DNA of 64,000 nucleotides. It comes from Barthelona sp. PCE (taxonomy: Eukaryota; Metamonada: BaSk clade). The translations under genes were made by a program, and so were the position numbers. This document shows, piece after piece, positions 9,182-20,700 of this stretch. The stretch's first letter is position 1. Each line of letters opens with the position of its first letter. Under the pieces are notes generated by a model. That model searched no databases. It worked only from the letters and a program-made list of their open reading frames with translations, and was not told the origin of the DNA. Where the stretch lies: NCBI GenBank assembly GCA_040285745.1, contig JAUFOR010000003.1, positions 1,364,001 through 1,428,000 on the forward strand. Reading direction: 5' to 3'.

Positions 9182-9393
9182 ATGTCACGCGCTAAGGTCA
9201 CTAAAAGTGTAGCTCCCTCATCTGCATCCAACGTTGTCGCTGCTGATGACGCTCCCGGGTTTCACGTGTATGATCCATTTTTTTTTTAATGCATAATCTA
9301 ACGTTAAGTTCACCCAGGCACTCAATGTTCTTCGCCCTTTTCCTGATCATCATTGTTATCTTTTTGCACATTATGGGTAAGTTGCGCTCATAA
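9182..9393 (+). CDS. SEC61B: Sec61 translocon beta subunit, spliced (exons 9182-9267 and 9309-9393)
   Basis: This small gene is visible only after splicing. Exon 1 (28 codons plus 2 bases) encodes MSRAKVTKSVAPSS to DDAPGFH. A 41-bp intron (9268-9308) begins GTATGA and ends CTAACGTTAAG. Exon 2 completes a valine and reads SPRHSMFFALFLIIIV then FLHIMGKLRS and stops at TAA 9391-9393. The 56-residue product has the Sec61-beta hallmarks: a polar Ser/Ala N-terminus, PGxxVxP just before the single C-terminal membrane helix, and LHIxGK at its end. It is a tail-anchored ER protein that assists the Sec61 channel. It converges with the SNARE gene (47 bp between stops). The reading frame agrees exactly across the junction, which is the main evidence for the intron. 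Confidence 0.9.
9268..9308 (+). other. Intron in SEC61B (41 bp)
   Basis: It starts GTATGATCC and ends TCTAACGTTAAG, with a T-rich interior (ten Ts). The 12-base 3' block fits NCTMACRYYWAG shared by the other introns here. Removal restores a perfect Sec61-beta frame (phase 2). Confidence 0.88.
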
Positions 9394-9440
9394 AATAGTT
9401 TACATAGAAATATGCGTAGAATCTTGTAGATAATTATCAT

Positions 9441-10189
9441 TTACAATAAACCCAATAGGATATAACCCACAATTGCTATCACAGTAATTGTTAAAACAAG
9501 TGTCATTCTGAAATTCCTCCAGAACATGATTTTTTTCAGTGTAGCTGCATTTCTATCAACTCCTTGACTTTCAACTCTCAAATTCTCTGTCTCATCAACA
9601 ACAGAATGAAGATTATGTAAGTTTTTGTTAAGTTTGTTAACATTTTGGGTCATTACGTCTGTAGTAACAGCAATTTGCGCTTTTGTACGTGAAAGAACAT
9701 CAACATCTTCAGAAGAAGAAAATTTGGAAAAAAGTTGTTCACACATTACCTTTGTCGGACGAGTTAATGAACCCTCCATTGAATTGGCAATGTCAGCTGC
9801 AAACTTATCATTGAATGAAGTCTGGAACTCACGGAAAAGATTTTGAATAACCCTGACAGGTGCATTAGGTTCAAATACAGCAATATAAATACAAGAATGG
9901 TCAGACTGGCAGCAAACTGTTCCTGCGTCGTCTTCTAATGTGAGTTTAGGAGTTGTTGAAGGATCTAAACGGTCTAAAATGGATTCAACAAGTTGAGTCA
10001 GTGAATTGCGTTGGTTACGAGGTAAATCGTTTGTGTGTAAGCACAGTTGCGCCTTAATGTTAGTAACATTTATGTATAAAGGATGTACAACACGAAAAAA
10101 AAATTGATCGCTATGTACATGTTTATGCAAAATACTTTATCGGGGTTATGCCTTGCGACACCCAGCAATCTTAAAAAAGGTAAGCTCAT
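9441..10189 (-). CDS. VAMP7-type longin R-SNARE, spliced (exons 10136-10189 and 9441-10052)
   Basis: The second exon alone has no ATG in frame. Using the local splice signals, exon 1 (ATG at 10187-10189) gives MSLPFLRLLGVARHNPDK and joins in frame to AQLCLHTNDL. This rebuilds the first two strands of a longin domain. The spliced protein is 221 residues, close to animal VAMP7 (220). The longin domain covers residues 1-120. The SNARE motif follows (LSRTKAQIAVTTDVMTQNVN ... VVDETENL), then a C-terminal anchor (LVLTITVIAIVGYILLGLL). The zero layer, normally arginine in R-SNAREs, aligns to asparagine (codon 9621-9623). It would drive fusion in late endosomal/lysosomal or post-Golgi traffic. Confidence 0.87.
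10053..10135 (-). other. Intron in the longin SNARE gene (83 bp)
   Basis: It starts GTATTTTGC at 10135 and ends ACTAACATTAAG at 10053 on the minus strand, phase 0. Splicing replaces an ATG-less frame with a complete longin domain and brings the length to the family norm. The T-rich body contains a run of nine Ts. Confidence 0.8.
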
Positions 10190-10319
10190 ATGCAAAGTAC
10201 AATTGAGAAGGATAGAATTGCTAAAACAAAAACTTGCTTCACTTTTCCGAAAATATAGACCACATTCAAACTCCACCGCCACCTTTTACCCTCATATGTG
10301 ATCCAATAAAGTGTTTAAA

Positions 10320-10334
10320 CCTTTTTCATCCTTT
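10320..10334 (+). promoter_or_regulatory. Two CCTTT initiator-like boxes before the b561-like gene
   Basis: CCTTT occurs at 10320-10324 and again at 10330-10334, each followed by TTCAT. They are 19-33 bases before the ATG at 10354. The duplicated box could give two start sites. Confidence 0.55.
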
Positions 10335-10353
10335 TTCATATTGTTCAAACGTC

Positions 10354-10962
10354 ATGGGGCATCATCATCACAAGTCTGGATTCTGGAACTATATGATCCT
10401 GATCCACGAATATGGTACTGTTGTCTCCTTCTTTTTGTTGTTTATTTTTACTTTCCTGAAGCGCAGTAGAAAAATTAGCACAAGTTTACACTGTTGGATG
10501 ACGAATATATTCATGACAACCGCATTAATATGTTCTTCTTTACCAGTTTTTCGAACAATTAAACACAATCGATTTTTGTGGATGGTTTTTAAATTTAAGC
10601 ATTTACATGCTATAGTTGGCTGGATCGTCATGATAACCAACATCTACTTCTTTAGAAATGGATATGTAGCTCATAAACCAAAAGACCGTTTACTTAAACC
10701 CAAAAATGTGTTGAGGACTCACAAATATCTCGGATGGTTTTTCTTAGTGCTATGGTATTACGGTATATGGACTGGAGTCTACAACGCATTTGGAGTTGAT
10801 CATGATTGGTGGGTTCCCATCTTTTGGTGGACAATAGGGTTAACTGTTTTGTTTGCCATTATCACCGAAATATCTGTTTGGAGGAAACGTGTGCAAAGGG
10901 AGCAGTTGAGGCTAACAACCAACCCTCTCTTATCTACTGAAGATAGTGAGTCAGTAAATTAG
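10354..10962 (+). CDS. Cytochrome b561-like multi-pass membrane protein
   Basis: This 202-residue protein starts at the ATG at 10354 (MGHHHHKSGFWNYM); the open frame extends upstream only from a TTG. It has about five hydrophobic helices. Histidines sit at helix ends in the manner of b561 haem ligands: LIHEYG in helix 1, SLHCW, KHLHAIVGW and RTHKYLGWF. The HxxVGW and HKYLGW motifs are the strongest points. The b561 family moves electrons across membranes, often to ferric iron or ascorbate. The N-terminal His4 cluster is odd and could bind metal. I cannot exclude an unrelated membrane protein. It ends 26 bp from the stop of the convergent pecanex-like gene. Confidence 0.5.
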   Translation: MGHHHHKSGFWNYMILIHEYGTVVSFFLLFIFTFLKRSRKISTSLHCWMTNIFMTTALICSSLPVFRTIKHNRFLWMVFKFKHLHAIVGWIVMITNIYFFRNGYVAHKPKDRLLKPKNVLRTHKYLGWFFLVLWYYGIWTGVYNAFGVDHDWWVPIFWWTIGLTVLFAIITEISVWRKRVQREQLRLTTNPLLSTEDSESVN

Positions 10963-10988
10963 AAAAATATCTATTTATTTGTTGCTAT

Positions 10989-13900
10989 TCATTCATTACT
11001 CGCCAATAACCTGGTTGTAATGGCCTCAGGGTAGCCGATCATCGGTGCTATAGTTACAGAAATGTTAGTAAGAATCTCTGTATTTGACTGTATGCTGTAA
11101 CGTTCGCTTTCTGTATTATTTCCACAATAAATTTCACGATAAGCAGACTCCCAAATGCCTTTAACAACCCAGGACGATAACTTTGTGATCATTGCATGAC
11201 TACGTTCAGGTGCAGTTATGTTAAAAAAGTGCATTTCATTATGTCTTGTCTTTAAGTACACCTGTGATCCATTCCTCACTAAGTCTTTATCCAATAATAC
11301 CTCAAGTTGGGAAAGCATGTTCTTATCATTCACATCACTATTCAAAATAAAAGCTGGGTCATATGCTGCTTTGCTGATTTTATCGAAATAATCGTTACCA
11401 AAATTTGAATATAGTATGTACTTCTCAACAACTTGGTTAAGACTGTTATACATCGTGAAGCGGTGCATCTCTTTCAGAATGTCCTGGTTCATATCTCCAA
11501 AGCGCGAAATAGGTATTGGATCCTGTACACACTGCTGTAATCTGTACAACTCAAGTGCTCCTTCACGTACTTCCTTTGCCATTCGTGATAGAGGGGTGTC
11601 TTCGTTAAGCATCTCGTTGACGGCGCTGTTGAGAGTCTGTTCACTTAATCCTAACGTTATAACGTTATCGTAAATAAAAGGAATAAGGTCGATACGAGAG
11701 AGAACTGGTGCAATAATTTGTTCATTTGAGGGCTCAACCTGAGCTTCCTCCTGTGGAACATTTTCGTTATAAAACATATCCAAGGCCACATCAGCTTCAT
11801 CGATGAAACCATTACCACTGCTTCTTTTCTCAACATCTTCCTTCTTCTTTTCAACAACTTTCTTTTCCTCCTTCACACTAAAAAAGTCTTTCAGTGTGAG
11901 AACCGGTGTCTCCTCCATAGTCTGCATCACAGCAGATTTAAGCGATGTAAAAACAGACTGAGGCAGACCAAATGTGATTATGTGTCGACAAATAACAAAC
12001 CAGTGCACAATGTTGCACATTAATAGAACCATATATTCACGTGCATTTGAATACCACTCCTCACAGTTGACACGGGAGATGCTCTCGACCCCGAGTACTG
12101 ATGTCAACACGCTATGTACCCAGTCGCTCGGAAGATCACTGACGCAATCACTGTTGTATTCAATCATGAAATGGTTATCATTTTTGGTCAGCGTATTGAT
12201 GGCAAGACAGCATTCGAGAACAAGTCGATCTAGTGCATCAAAAAACTCTTCAGGTGGACGTTCTTTGGCGGGAAAATTTCCAACCAATTTCAGTGCTTGG
12301 TCACACATATCCCACACATCTGGGATGACTCTGTCCATTATCTGAGGAACAATAGCCTCAAACTGTTCAGTATCTTTGCTTAGCTTGCGCCACGCGACAT
12401 TGTTTGCATGGAATAACATAGACAAAAATTCTTTGAGCGTATCTTCACTGAAGATCGAAAGCAGAATGTTATTTGATGTCACATTGCGGTGTCTGTAGTA
12501 CAAACGAGCATTATACGGTACAAATGTTAAAGGTGACCATACGCCGATTAGGGTAAAAATGGCAAAAGGCATCTCAAAATCCGGAAAATCATTGTGTGCA
12601 TTCTGGATAAGAGATAATTCTGTATCCTGACACGCTGTACCACTCGTTTCGAGCATTCTAATATCAACAATAAACCCATCAAAATACACTTCTCTGATTA
12701 TTATTACGGAATCTGCAACAACATACATGTCACCGGGAAGAATAAAACCAAAGAAACCTGAATTTTGAGCATGTACTAATGCTTTTGATAGTCCTTTGAT
12801 ATTCTCTCGTTGTTTAACTGCTGTGACAAAATTATTGGTGTTTGACACACTACATATAAATGACTTCTCATTACTGTTGAAATAATAGCGTGGTCGGATT
12901 GTACCTGATCGATACAGAGGGGATATCATGAATGCACAATAGTAATTTGTATCAAAGATTACGCTAATAATCAGATGAATATATCGCAAGAAATGGGAAG
13001 GTAATAACAATAATGGAGATATATATGCTGATGGTGCGTTAATAAACATAAATTTCGTCTTTTCATACAATGATTTGTATTTGAGGTAGATAATGTGCGC
13101 TACATGGAATAAGATAAGAGGGTTACAGCTTGTGAGTGAAGTGAAAGCACGGAGATCGTACTTGTACATCAAAAATGAAAACACTAAAAGATAGCTGAAA
13201 TTTTCAGGTAAAGTAAATGCTAAATAGAAACTACGCATAACTAAAATCATAAGTAAAACACCAACTATGATGCTATGAGTTTCTAAATCAAAAGAAAATG
13301 TTTTTTCAATATAATTTTCAATTGTAGTAATTGAGTCACCAATATGAACAATAATAAATAGTGGCAGCAGCACAAAAGAAAGAAACCTTTTCAAGTAATA
13401 AACAGTATTCTCCCATTTAGGGAAAGAATTGGTGCCAAATTCACCAATATAAATTAAATCGAGCACATGGATTTTTTGTGAATTTTGCAAAATGTATAAA
13501 ACTAAGCAAAAAACAACAGTTAGTGTGTTAGTATAATTTCTAATACTTGAATTGAAACTGGAATAAAGACTAACAATTGCAGTAACACCAACAAAATAGA
13601 AGAAAATGATTAAGAAACGTTTTGTTAATAAGCGCTTTCGGTCAATGAACCTCAAATTTAGTGGAATTAGCACACGGTAACAAGCCATAAAACAGCCTGC
13701 TATAACATACAGCGTCACATCAACAGGTGATACAGTGTAAACTACATAAGATGGTATTGTAACGTAAGCAACAATCGAAAAAACTGATACCCAGCCTGCA
13801 ATCATTCCTTGTCCTAAACAATAAATATTAAACTGCTCTACGAAGTAAAGAATCCAAATATGTAGAGGTGGTAAAATTCCAAAAAAATGTAAAAGGAAAA

Positions 13901-14540
13901 AACCACCAACACACCAATGAAAATGTTGTACATTAATAAAGCCGAAATCAAATAATAGTGTTAAAATAAACATATAATGGGTTCTCAGGTGAGGTGAAAA
14001 GAACTGTTTAGGGACAGGTTCCTCTGGGCCAGAAGAATATCCACTTAAAAATGTAAAAACCATGGTCAGAACGCACATGAAATTGGAAATCTTTATCCAG
14101 TTAGAACAGTTATTGCTAAGAGGAACGTAAACATTCAGGATATATATCTGCATAGCAACAGTAGTAAAGCTCAAAATTACACTGAATGGGGATTTGGACC
14201 ATACTGATCCTAACAGGACATTAAAGCTTGTGTAATATATGTACATTGCAAGCTGAAAAATAAAACATATAACCATGGCTGCTATGAATAGCTTTAACAT
14301 AAATCCATCAACTGCATAAGCAAAAATGAACAAAATAAAAGAAATGACCCACAAAATCAACTGTAAAAGGGTTCTATCTTCATTATCATGGTCAATGGAT
14401 ATTGCAAAAAACCTCTTTATCAGTTCCGTGATGTAATAAAAAAACATTTCAGCGTACTGAAAGCCAAACATCCTTTCGTCCATAAAGCCGTCGGTAAAGT
14501 AACTGTACCAAATACGATAAAGTATTACCCTGATGATCAT
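10989..14540 (-). CDS. Pecanex-like multi-pass membrane protein
   Basis: This is a 1183-residue protein. The first ~560 residues contain about a dozen hydrophobic helices. Next comes the pecanex-type module: FMISPLYRSGTIRPRYYF, then SGFFGFILPGDMYVVADS, and DIRMLETSGTACQDTELS. These align to the animal pecanex blocks around LRGLEFRGTYCQQREVEAI. The C-terminal 500 residues are soluble, with an acidic/lysine linker (KEEKKVVEKKKEDVEKR) and helical segments. Pecanex proteins are ER/Golgi membrane proteins that affect Notch maturation in animals. Their biochemical role is unclear, so no function should be transferred. An ACCCTTT-type box (14561-14565) lies 20 bases before the ATG. Confidence 0.75.
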   Translation of the reverse strand: MIIRVILYRIWYSYFTDGFMDERMFGFQYAEMFFYYITELIKRFFAISIDHDNEDRTLLQLILWVISFILFIFAYAVDGFMLKLFIAAMVICFIFQLAMYIYYTSFNVLLGSVWSKSPFSVILSFTTVAMQIYILNVYVPLSNNCSNWIKISNFMCVLTMVFTFLSGYSSGPEEPVPKQFFSPHLRTHYMFILTLLFDFGFINVQHFHWCVGGFFLLHFFGILPPLHIWILYFVEQFNIYCLGQGMIAGWVSVFSIVAYVTIPSYVVYTVSPVDVTLYVIAGCFMACYRVLIPLNLRFIDRKRLLTKRFLIIFFYFVGVTAIVSLYSSFNSSIRNYTNTLTVVFCLVLYILQNSQKIHVLDLIYIGEFGTNSFPKWENTVYYLKRFLSFVLLPLFIIVHIGDSITTIENYIEKTFSFDLETHSIIVGVLLMILVMRSFYLAFTLPENFSYLLVFSFLMYKYDLRAFTSLTSCNPLILFHVAHIIYLKYKSLYEKTKFMFINAPSAYISPLLLLPSHFLRYIHLIISVIFDTNYYCAFMISPLYRSGTIRPRYYFNSNEKSFICSVSNTNNFVTAVKQRENIKGLSKALVHAQNSGFFGFILPGDMYVVADSVIIIREVYFDGFIVDIRMLETSGTACQDTELSLIQNAHNDFPDFEMPFAIFTLIGVWSPLTFVPYNARLYYRHRNVTSNNILLSIFSEDTLKEFLSMLFHANNVAWRKLSKDTEQFEAIVPQIMDRVIPDVWDMCDQALKLVGNFPAKERPPEEFFDALDRLVLECCLAINTLTKNDNHFMIEYNSDCVSDLPSDWVHSVLTSVLGVESISRVNCEEWYSNAREYMVLLMCNIVHWFVICRHIITFGLPQSVFTSLKSAVMQTMEETPVLTLKDFFSVKEEKKVVEKKKEDVEKRSSGNGFIDEADVALDMFYNENVPQEEAQVEPSNEQIIAPVLSRIDLIPFIYDNVITLGLSEQTLNSAVNEMLNEDTPLSRMAKEVREGALELYRLQQCVQDPIPISRFGDMNQDILKEMHRFTMYNSLNQVVEKYILYSNFGNDYFDKISKAAYDPAFILNSDVNDKNMLSQLEVLLDKDLVRNGSQVYLKTRHNEMHFFNITAPERSHAMITKLSSWVVKGIWESAYREIYCGNNTESERYSIQSNTEILTNISVTIAPMIGYPEAITTRLLASNE

Positions 14541-14560
14541 AGCTATTTTGAGAAAGTTTG

Positions 14561-14565
14561 AAAGG
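14561..14565 (-). promoter_or_regulatory. CCTTT initiator of the pecanex-like gene
   Basis: TTTATCCCTTTCAAAC on the minus strand, 20 bases before the ATG at 14540. Confidence 0.65.
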
Positions 14566-14792
14566 GATAAAATGGAAAATACAGTTCTACTGTTTTATAA
14601 CTTCAACTATTCATCTATAAACGATTTATTACATATGATTTAGGATGTTGAAGCGAACTAAATAAGCACAGACGTTTACATAAAATAACTGCCCAAGTGA
14701 ACCATTATCGTCAAATCCTTAAACTATGGAAATCTATCACACAAAGCTTATACGCCACTCCATGATGATTGCCATTTTGTTTATAAACATGA

Positions 14793-17700
14793 TTAGGCAA
14801 TTGTTCTAAGGTAATATGGGGTTTTTTCAAAGTATGAGCGCTTCAGAGACGTTGCTAAAGTCAAAAATAACAATGCAACTATAAAAGCTGTGAAGATTAC
14901 CAAAAAGAAAAATGTTCCATTCAGCAATACCTCTTTCACTTCCTTGGGCACGATCCACACCGTGTCCCTGGAGAACTTTCTAATACTACAAGATATTTTT
15001 GTTGCTGTGCCAAACATGGGTATGCTCTGTTTTGCGTTTTCACACACTTCAGCTGGAATAGCAACGTTTTTCGCAGCATCGCTGTTGGGGTCATCATTGT
15101 TTATGTATTCAGCATTTCCAAATTCCAAAGCACATGCGAGATCTCGGAGAGCATCTTTCTCATTGGGATTGTGGTCAACGCGTAGACAACTGTTAGCATA
15201 GTAGTTAGACATGAGCCATGATTTGACACGCATTTCTGCCCGATGATCAGCTTTTCTTATGAAATCAAATATATCCGTACCCATTTCAAGAAACAAAAAT
15301 GGCTTGTCAAGACGTGAACTACAATAAAAATGATCAATTGTGTAGTTACTGGTTGCTAATGGCATCCTGGCTCGTTGTTCGCTGAAAGTAAGATTGATAG
15401 GTGGTCCGAATTGGAAAACAAATACTTCAAATGACTTTTGAAGAGCTTTGTAAAAACTTCCACTTACACTTCCTATTTTTGAACCTAATTTGAGTTTTTG
15501 TTGGTCATTTTTATGTGATACTACAAAGAGCGTTGAGTTAACACCTCTTGCAATGAATGAACTTAGTGAAGTTACGTCTACTTTGTAGTAAAGTATCCTT
15601 CCTGGTTTTGTAATTTGTTCTGAATGAACAATATTTTCACCGGTAACAAAATGGTATTCAAATACAATGCGTATCATTGAGTCAATATGTTGTGCCTCTA
15701 AAAACTTGTTGATGGAAATTGTATCTACCTCTATCACAATGTGCAGTTCACTGTTCATACTAACATTATAAACTTTGTAATCTCCTCCGTTTCGTTTATC
15801 AATAACTCTGGTTTCCATGACATCATCTGTTCCCATTTGCCTAATATCAAATTCTACTTCAACAGGATATTCATCAGTGTAAATATTTATGGCAATCAAC
15901 TCATGCTCACCTCTAATTATTTTGACTGGAAGTGCGTAATTCTGTGAATTGGTCATAGTGTTGATCATGTGACTTCCCTCAGTGCTATTCCAAAGTTGTT
16001 CCTCTATTACATCATTAGGGTTTTTCAGATACTGATACCTTACATAACATGGAAGACCATTTTTACCAACAGTCACTCTAATATCGAAATTAAATTCTGC
16101 AGTTCCTTTGTTGTACCAATGTTCTTTAATGAAATAAGCTTTAATATTATGTGATTTTGAAAATTCCTGACTTTTAATTCGCAATATTTCATTTTTAGAG
16201 CTTATTTCAAGGATCTCCTGTGTGTAATCAATGTAATACATGTAAAGTTGAAGACAAGTTGTGCTGACAGAGAAGGTTAAATCAAATTCTGGATTGAAAT
16301 TTTGAGGTAAACTAAATTTAAACCTCTTATAATTAAAATTACTATGGAACGTAGCAGTACCTTCACCATAATCGGATCCCTCTAAACCACTGAGGTGTTC
16401 ACGTGATGTGTTAACTAAAATATGATAGAAAACGACATCATTTCGACTAATACTATTATCTAATGTGACATAAAGGTGCCTGGCACCCTGTTTCATGTTG
16501 TAATACACACATGATCGTTTTCCTAGCACTTTACGAATACTTCTTTTTTCACACATTGAGCGCAAATTCTCATCATTATATGGAACAACAAGCGGCGAAT
16601 AGTGAGCTACAACGCGGCCGCCACCAACGGTTGCACAGAACTTGAGCATATGATCTGGAACAACATTTTCAGGAATTGGTATACGAACATAACTCATATT
16701 ACCGCTTAACTCAAACACTGAGCTGACAGTGCGGCGAATGAGAAGATCCTTCTCGGTGAATATATCAGGCTTCCGAGTAATCATTTCAACCGAGGAACTC
16801 ATCTCGATAGTGCTCACTGAAAGTTCAAATGCACACTCATTTGCATTACAATCTTCTAGAATAACCCATACTGCATTTCCTTCTTCCAAACAATACTCAG
16901 ATCTTTCATATTTCCCAGAGATTGGAACAGTGAATTTTTCAAACGAATCAATGTCTCTGTTACTCTTAAGAACCATGAACCCAACATTGAAATTTCCACG
17001 AATGGACTGAACGGTGATCCTGGTGTAACTTGTGATGTGAGTTTTTTCAACTGTGTGTGTATAGTACTCAGTGAACTGAGGTTTCAATTGACCTAATACA
17101 GGTCCTTGAAGTGGTTTAAGAATAATAGTATGATACACTTGAATTGAAACGTCGATTGGTTCCACTTGTGTTGATTTCGGTTCAATATAAACTCGTAACG
17201 AATCACGATCATTGATACCCAAAACAAATTTGTGCAACGTATCAAGTTTTGTCCCATACTTACGAACACATGCATCAAAATTCTGTCTTTCGCCACTGTT
17301 TAACACATATACTATTGAAATATCACTACAAAACCCAATTGGAATATCCACTCGAATCAGTATAACTCTGAATTTATCTTTAAATAAATACTCCACCAAA
17401 CCATAACTAGGGAACCGGATATGCATCTTAACGTTGCTCAATGTACGGTCACTACGAGATATTATTTGCTGACTAAATGGTGTTGGTATGTGTGTTATTG
17501 AAAGATACTCCGGTTTGTTCATATGTATTCCGTATACCATGAAATGCAGATTAATTTGTTCGATGTGGCCCCTGAGAGTGTTCCCATACTCCTGCAATAC
17601 TCTTGGTGTGCTAGCAATTGAAAAAGATGTGTTCTTCAGAACTAAATCATCGTTAAAGAATGCAAATTTATCGTTTGCTGAGAACTTCACGTTAACTAAT

Positions 17701-20700
17701 GACTTTGATATGGCAGAATCCTCTATGGGATGAATCTTACGAATGGTGTAAGTTACACGCGAATATTCAAAGTAAGGAATCTGCATATAAAACAAACAAT
17801 GTTCCGAAGGTCGGTCGACGCTGTTTGAATAATCAAGAAGAGTGTTTTCTACGTTGCAGTGTAAAGGACTTTCCAAAGTACATATTTGGAATGACGAATA
17901 TGAAGTGTATAATTGTAAAGTAGCAAAAAACGTAACTCCAACATCTGATTTCACATACAAATATAAATCTTCGTACATATATCCAGTGTATGAAGGTGAT
18001 TTCGACTCGACACGTTTAATCATTGGTACATCAATATCACTATGTGACAATGTGGGATTGGCCAATAGAAGTACTAAATTGGGAGTTTCATAATCACGTG
18101 GTACATGTCTAAGCTTTAGAGTGATGTGCATTACATCTTTTGATGTAAGATAATGTGCAGGTGTAATTAATCTGTACAGAGAATCTCTTTTGAACTGCAT
18201 ATAAACAGATGACTCAACACTGACAGCTTTTGTTTTGTTGAGTTTTAACTGACGGTTTTCAATATCTTGGAATGAAAATACCCATAATTTATGTCCTGAA
18301 AACAGTCGATCTGTGTGATCCAAGAAGTATTCCTTCAAACCACCAAAGAACAACATCTCCTCCTTACAAAGAGGCTCCAATGACTTGGCACAAAAAGGTA
18401 TCGCTTTGAAATAAAATCTACTTGATGTGTTGAGATAAAACCATTGTGGTTCTGAAAAATCAACAGATGTAATGTTACTAGTTACCTGTAAAACAACTTC
18501 CATGTCTTCTGCTGGTATATCTATGTTGTTTGGTATGTCATCCAAGGAATTCAAAGTTATCATATGCTCTACCTCTTGCAAATCTACATTAATAGTGGTG
18601 TTAAATTCGCTGACAACATTCACAATGAAACATTGGCCACCGTAAACACTTGAAGCTGTGGATGTACGTATAGGTTCGTTTCGGTCGAGATCATTCACAT
18701 ATACTGGTGTTGTAACTGGATTAATCTCATCAAAAATTGATAGTTCTTCAGGCAGTCTCAACATATTCTGAATTTTTTCTGGAGATCGTTCGATGACAGT
18801 AAACAGAGAACTGTTAACAGAACAAGGAGCCACTCTTATGTAATATGGTATTGTGTTCTCAGATGAAACATGAATACTCACGATCAATGGGTCAGTGAAA
18901 TTCCTACGAACCATGAACTGCCGACCCAGTGTGTGTGGCCCAATTTCAAGAGGTCCAGACACAAGAGATGGATCTTTAAAGACGATTGGTTCAATATTAC
19001 GCGCATTAATAGTAATTTCAAGATCTTCACAATCAACAAGCTGCAAAAGCACACCTTCAGAAGTGTCACTGTCGATATTATATATATAAAATGCCATTTC
19101 TGACTTGTGAGTGGCATATATATCAATAATTCTAAAATCAACATCCTGCCGATTTTCACAAGGCCAACTCTTCGGTTCATAAACAAGATGACATATATCA
19201 TCATCTATATCATCTGTATTCCATTCCAAATTAATTATTAGGCTTGTCTCCATATCTAGAGAAGATACAAAAACATTGCTCTCTTCAGTTAAATACGTTT
19301 CTTCACCAGCATTTAGAGGAGGTTTTTTCCTTGCTACAATAGTGAATTTGATTTTCGAATCAACATCAAATTTTGGAATAAGTGTTATGTAAACTGGTCT
19401 ACTGGGGTTAATCAAGCATTTGATATCAATCTTTTCTGTACCACCAAATCCTAAACTACTATCTCTCTCTTCATACTCAATTTTTGGTTCAGTTTCAATC
19501 TCAAAATATGTAAACTCCATAAAATGAAATTCTTCATCATAGAACTTAAAATACTGCGGCTCATTCCCAGCAACATAATATTCAACGGACTCGTAAAGTC
19601 GCAATACATTAAATTCTTTTCGATGAACTAACACTGATACATTGAATGTACTGTGGACTTTGCGTTTATATCGAATAGCACCATATATTGTTGTGTTACC
19701 TAACACTCTATACACAGCATTATCATTGATATCAATCAAAATCTCTGATAAATGACTGCCCACATCAAAATGAATGACTTTTTGAGCAACAATATCCCAC
19801 ATTGTTGATGAATCAGTGACACCATCATCAAAACCCAATGGATCAAATGATGAATATGAGAATTTAACAACAATATCCTCTTCATAAACTGTTTCATTGC
19901 GTTCAAATCGAAAACGTAAAATATCTGAGGTTGAATCTATATCAGAAATATTAATCATAAAAACAGATACGTGGTTTTCCACTGTGGCAAGGGATATAAC
20001 AGTTAAGGCTTCAGTCCATTCATTAAAAGTATCAACGATGATATTTTGATCAACAATAGGGTTCTCAATAAGTAAATCCATATAGAATGTGTATGCTGTG
20101 CCTATTTTAACTGTTTCATACTCAATATAGAGATACTCTTTACCGACTAATTGATTATGATAGATAAAAAATGATAAATACTCGTCAACTTCATTAAATA
20201 TCTTCCAGTCAATATTAAGATCAAACTTAACAGCAACGTTAAACTGGCCAGCTACTTTTAGTTTAAAGAAAAGTAGAGAATTATCCGTTTCAGATAAACT
20301 TGCTTTGAATACATGTTTTTTAACATCACAACTTCTACAGTGATACTCTTTACCAAGCTCAACACTCCTTTCAACAAGTGTCTGGTATGATAACTTGAAC
20401 ATTGCCGATCTTTTAAACAAATCTGGTGATCTCTGCAAAAAAACTGTAATGTACACAAATCCACTTGATGACGTGTAATCTTGCTCAAAAAACGTATCGT
20501 TAAGTGGGAATGAAAGAGAAGAGCTGGCATGGTGACAACTGAGATCTCCAGCCAACGGCACATCACTCAAAAACAATACAGGATACAATTCTGAACTAGT
20601 TGTCAGTACCTCCAGTGTTACTCTTACATTAGGTGATTTGCTGGACACCTTACCATAGTAGTGGCGATATGTGTTCTCGAATACCATACCTGAAACAATA

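Noticed and set aside
9201-9440. 79-codon minus-strand frame downstream of the SNARE gene.
   Set aside because: It lies antisense to the spliced Sec61-beta gene and is its shadow.
10070-10282. 70-codon minus-strand frame as a separate gene.
   Set aside because: Part of it is the first exon of the longin SNARE; the rest is leader and intron.
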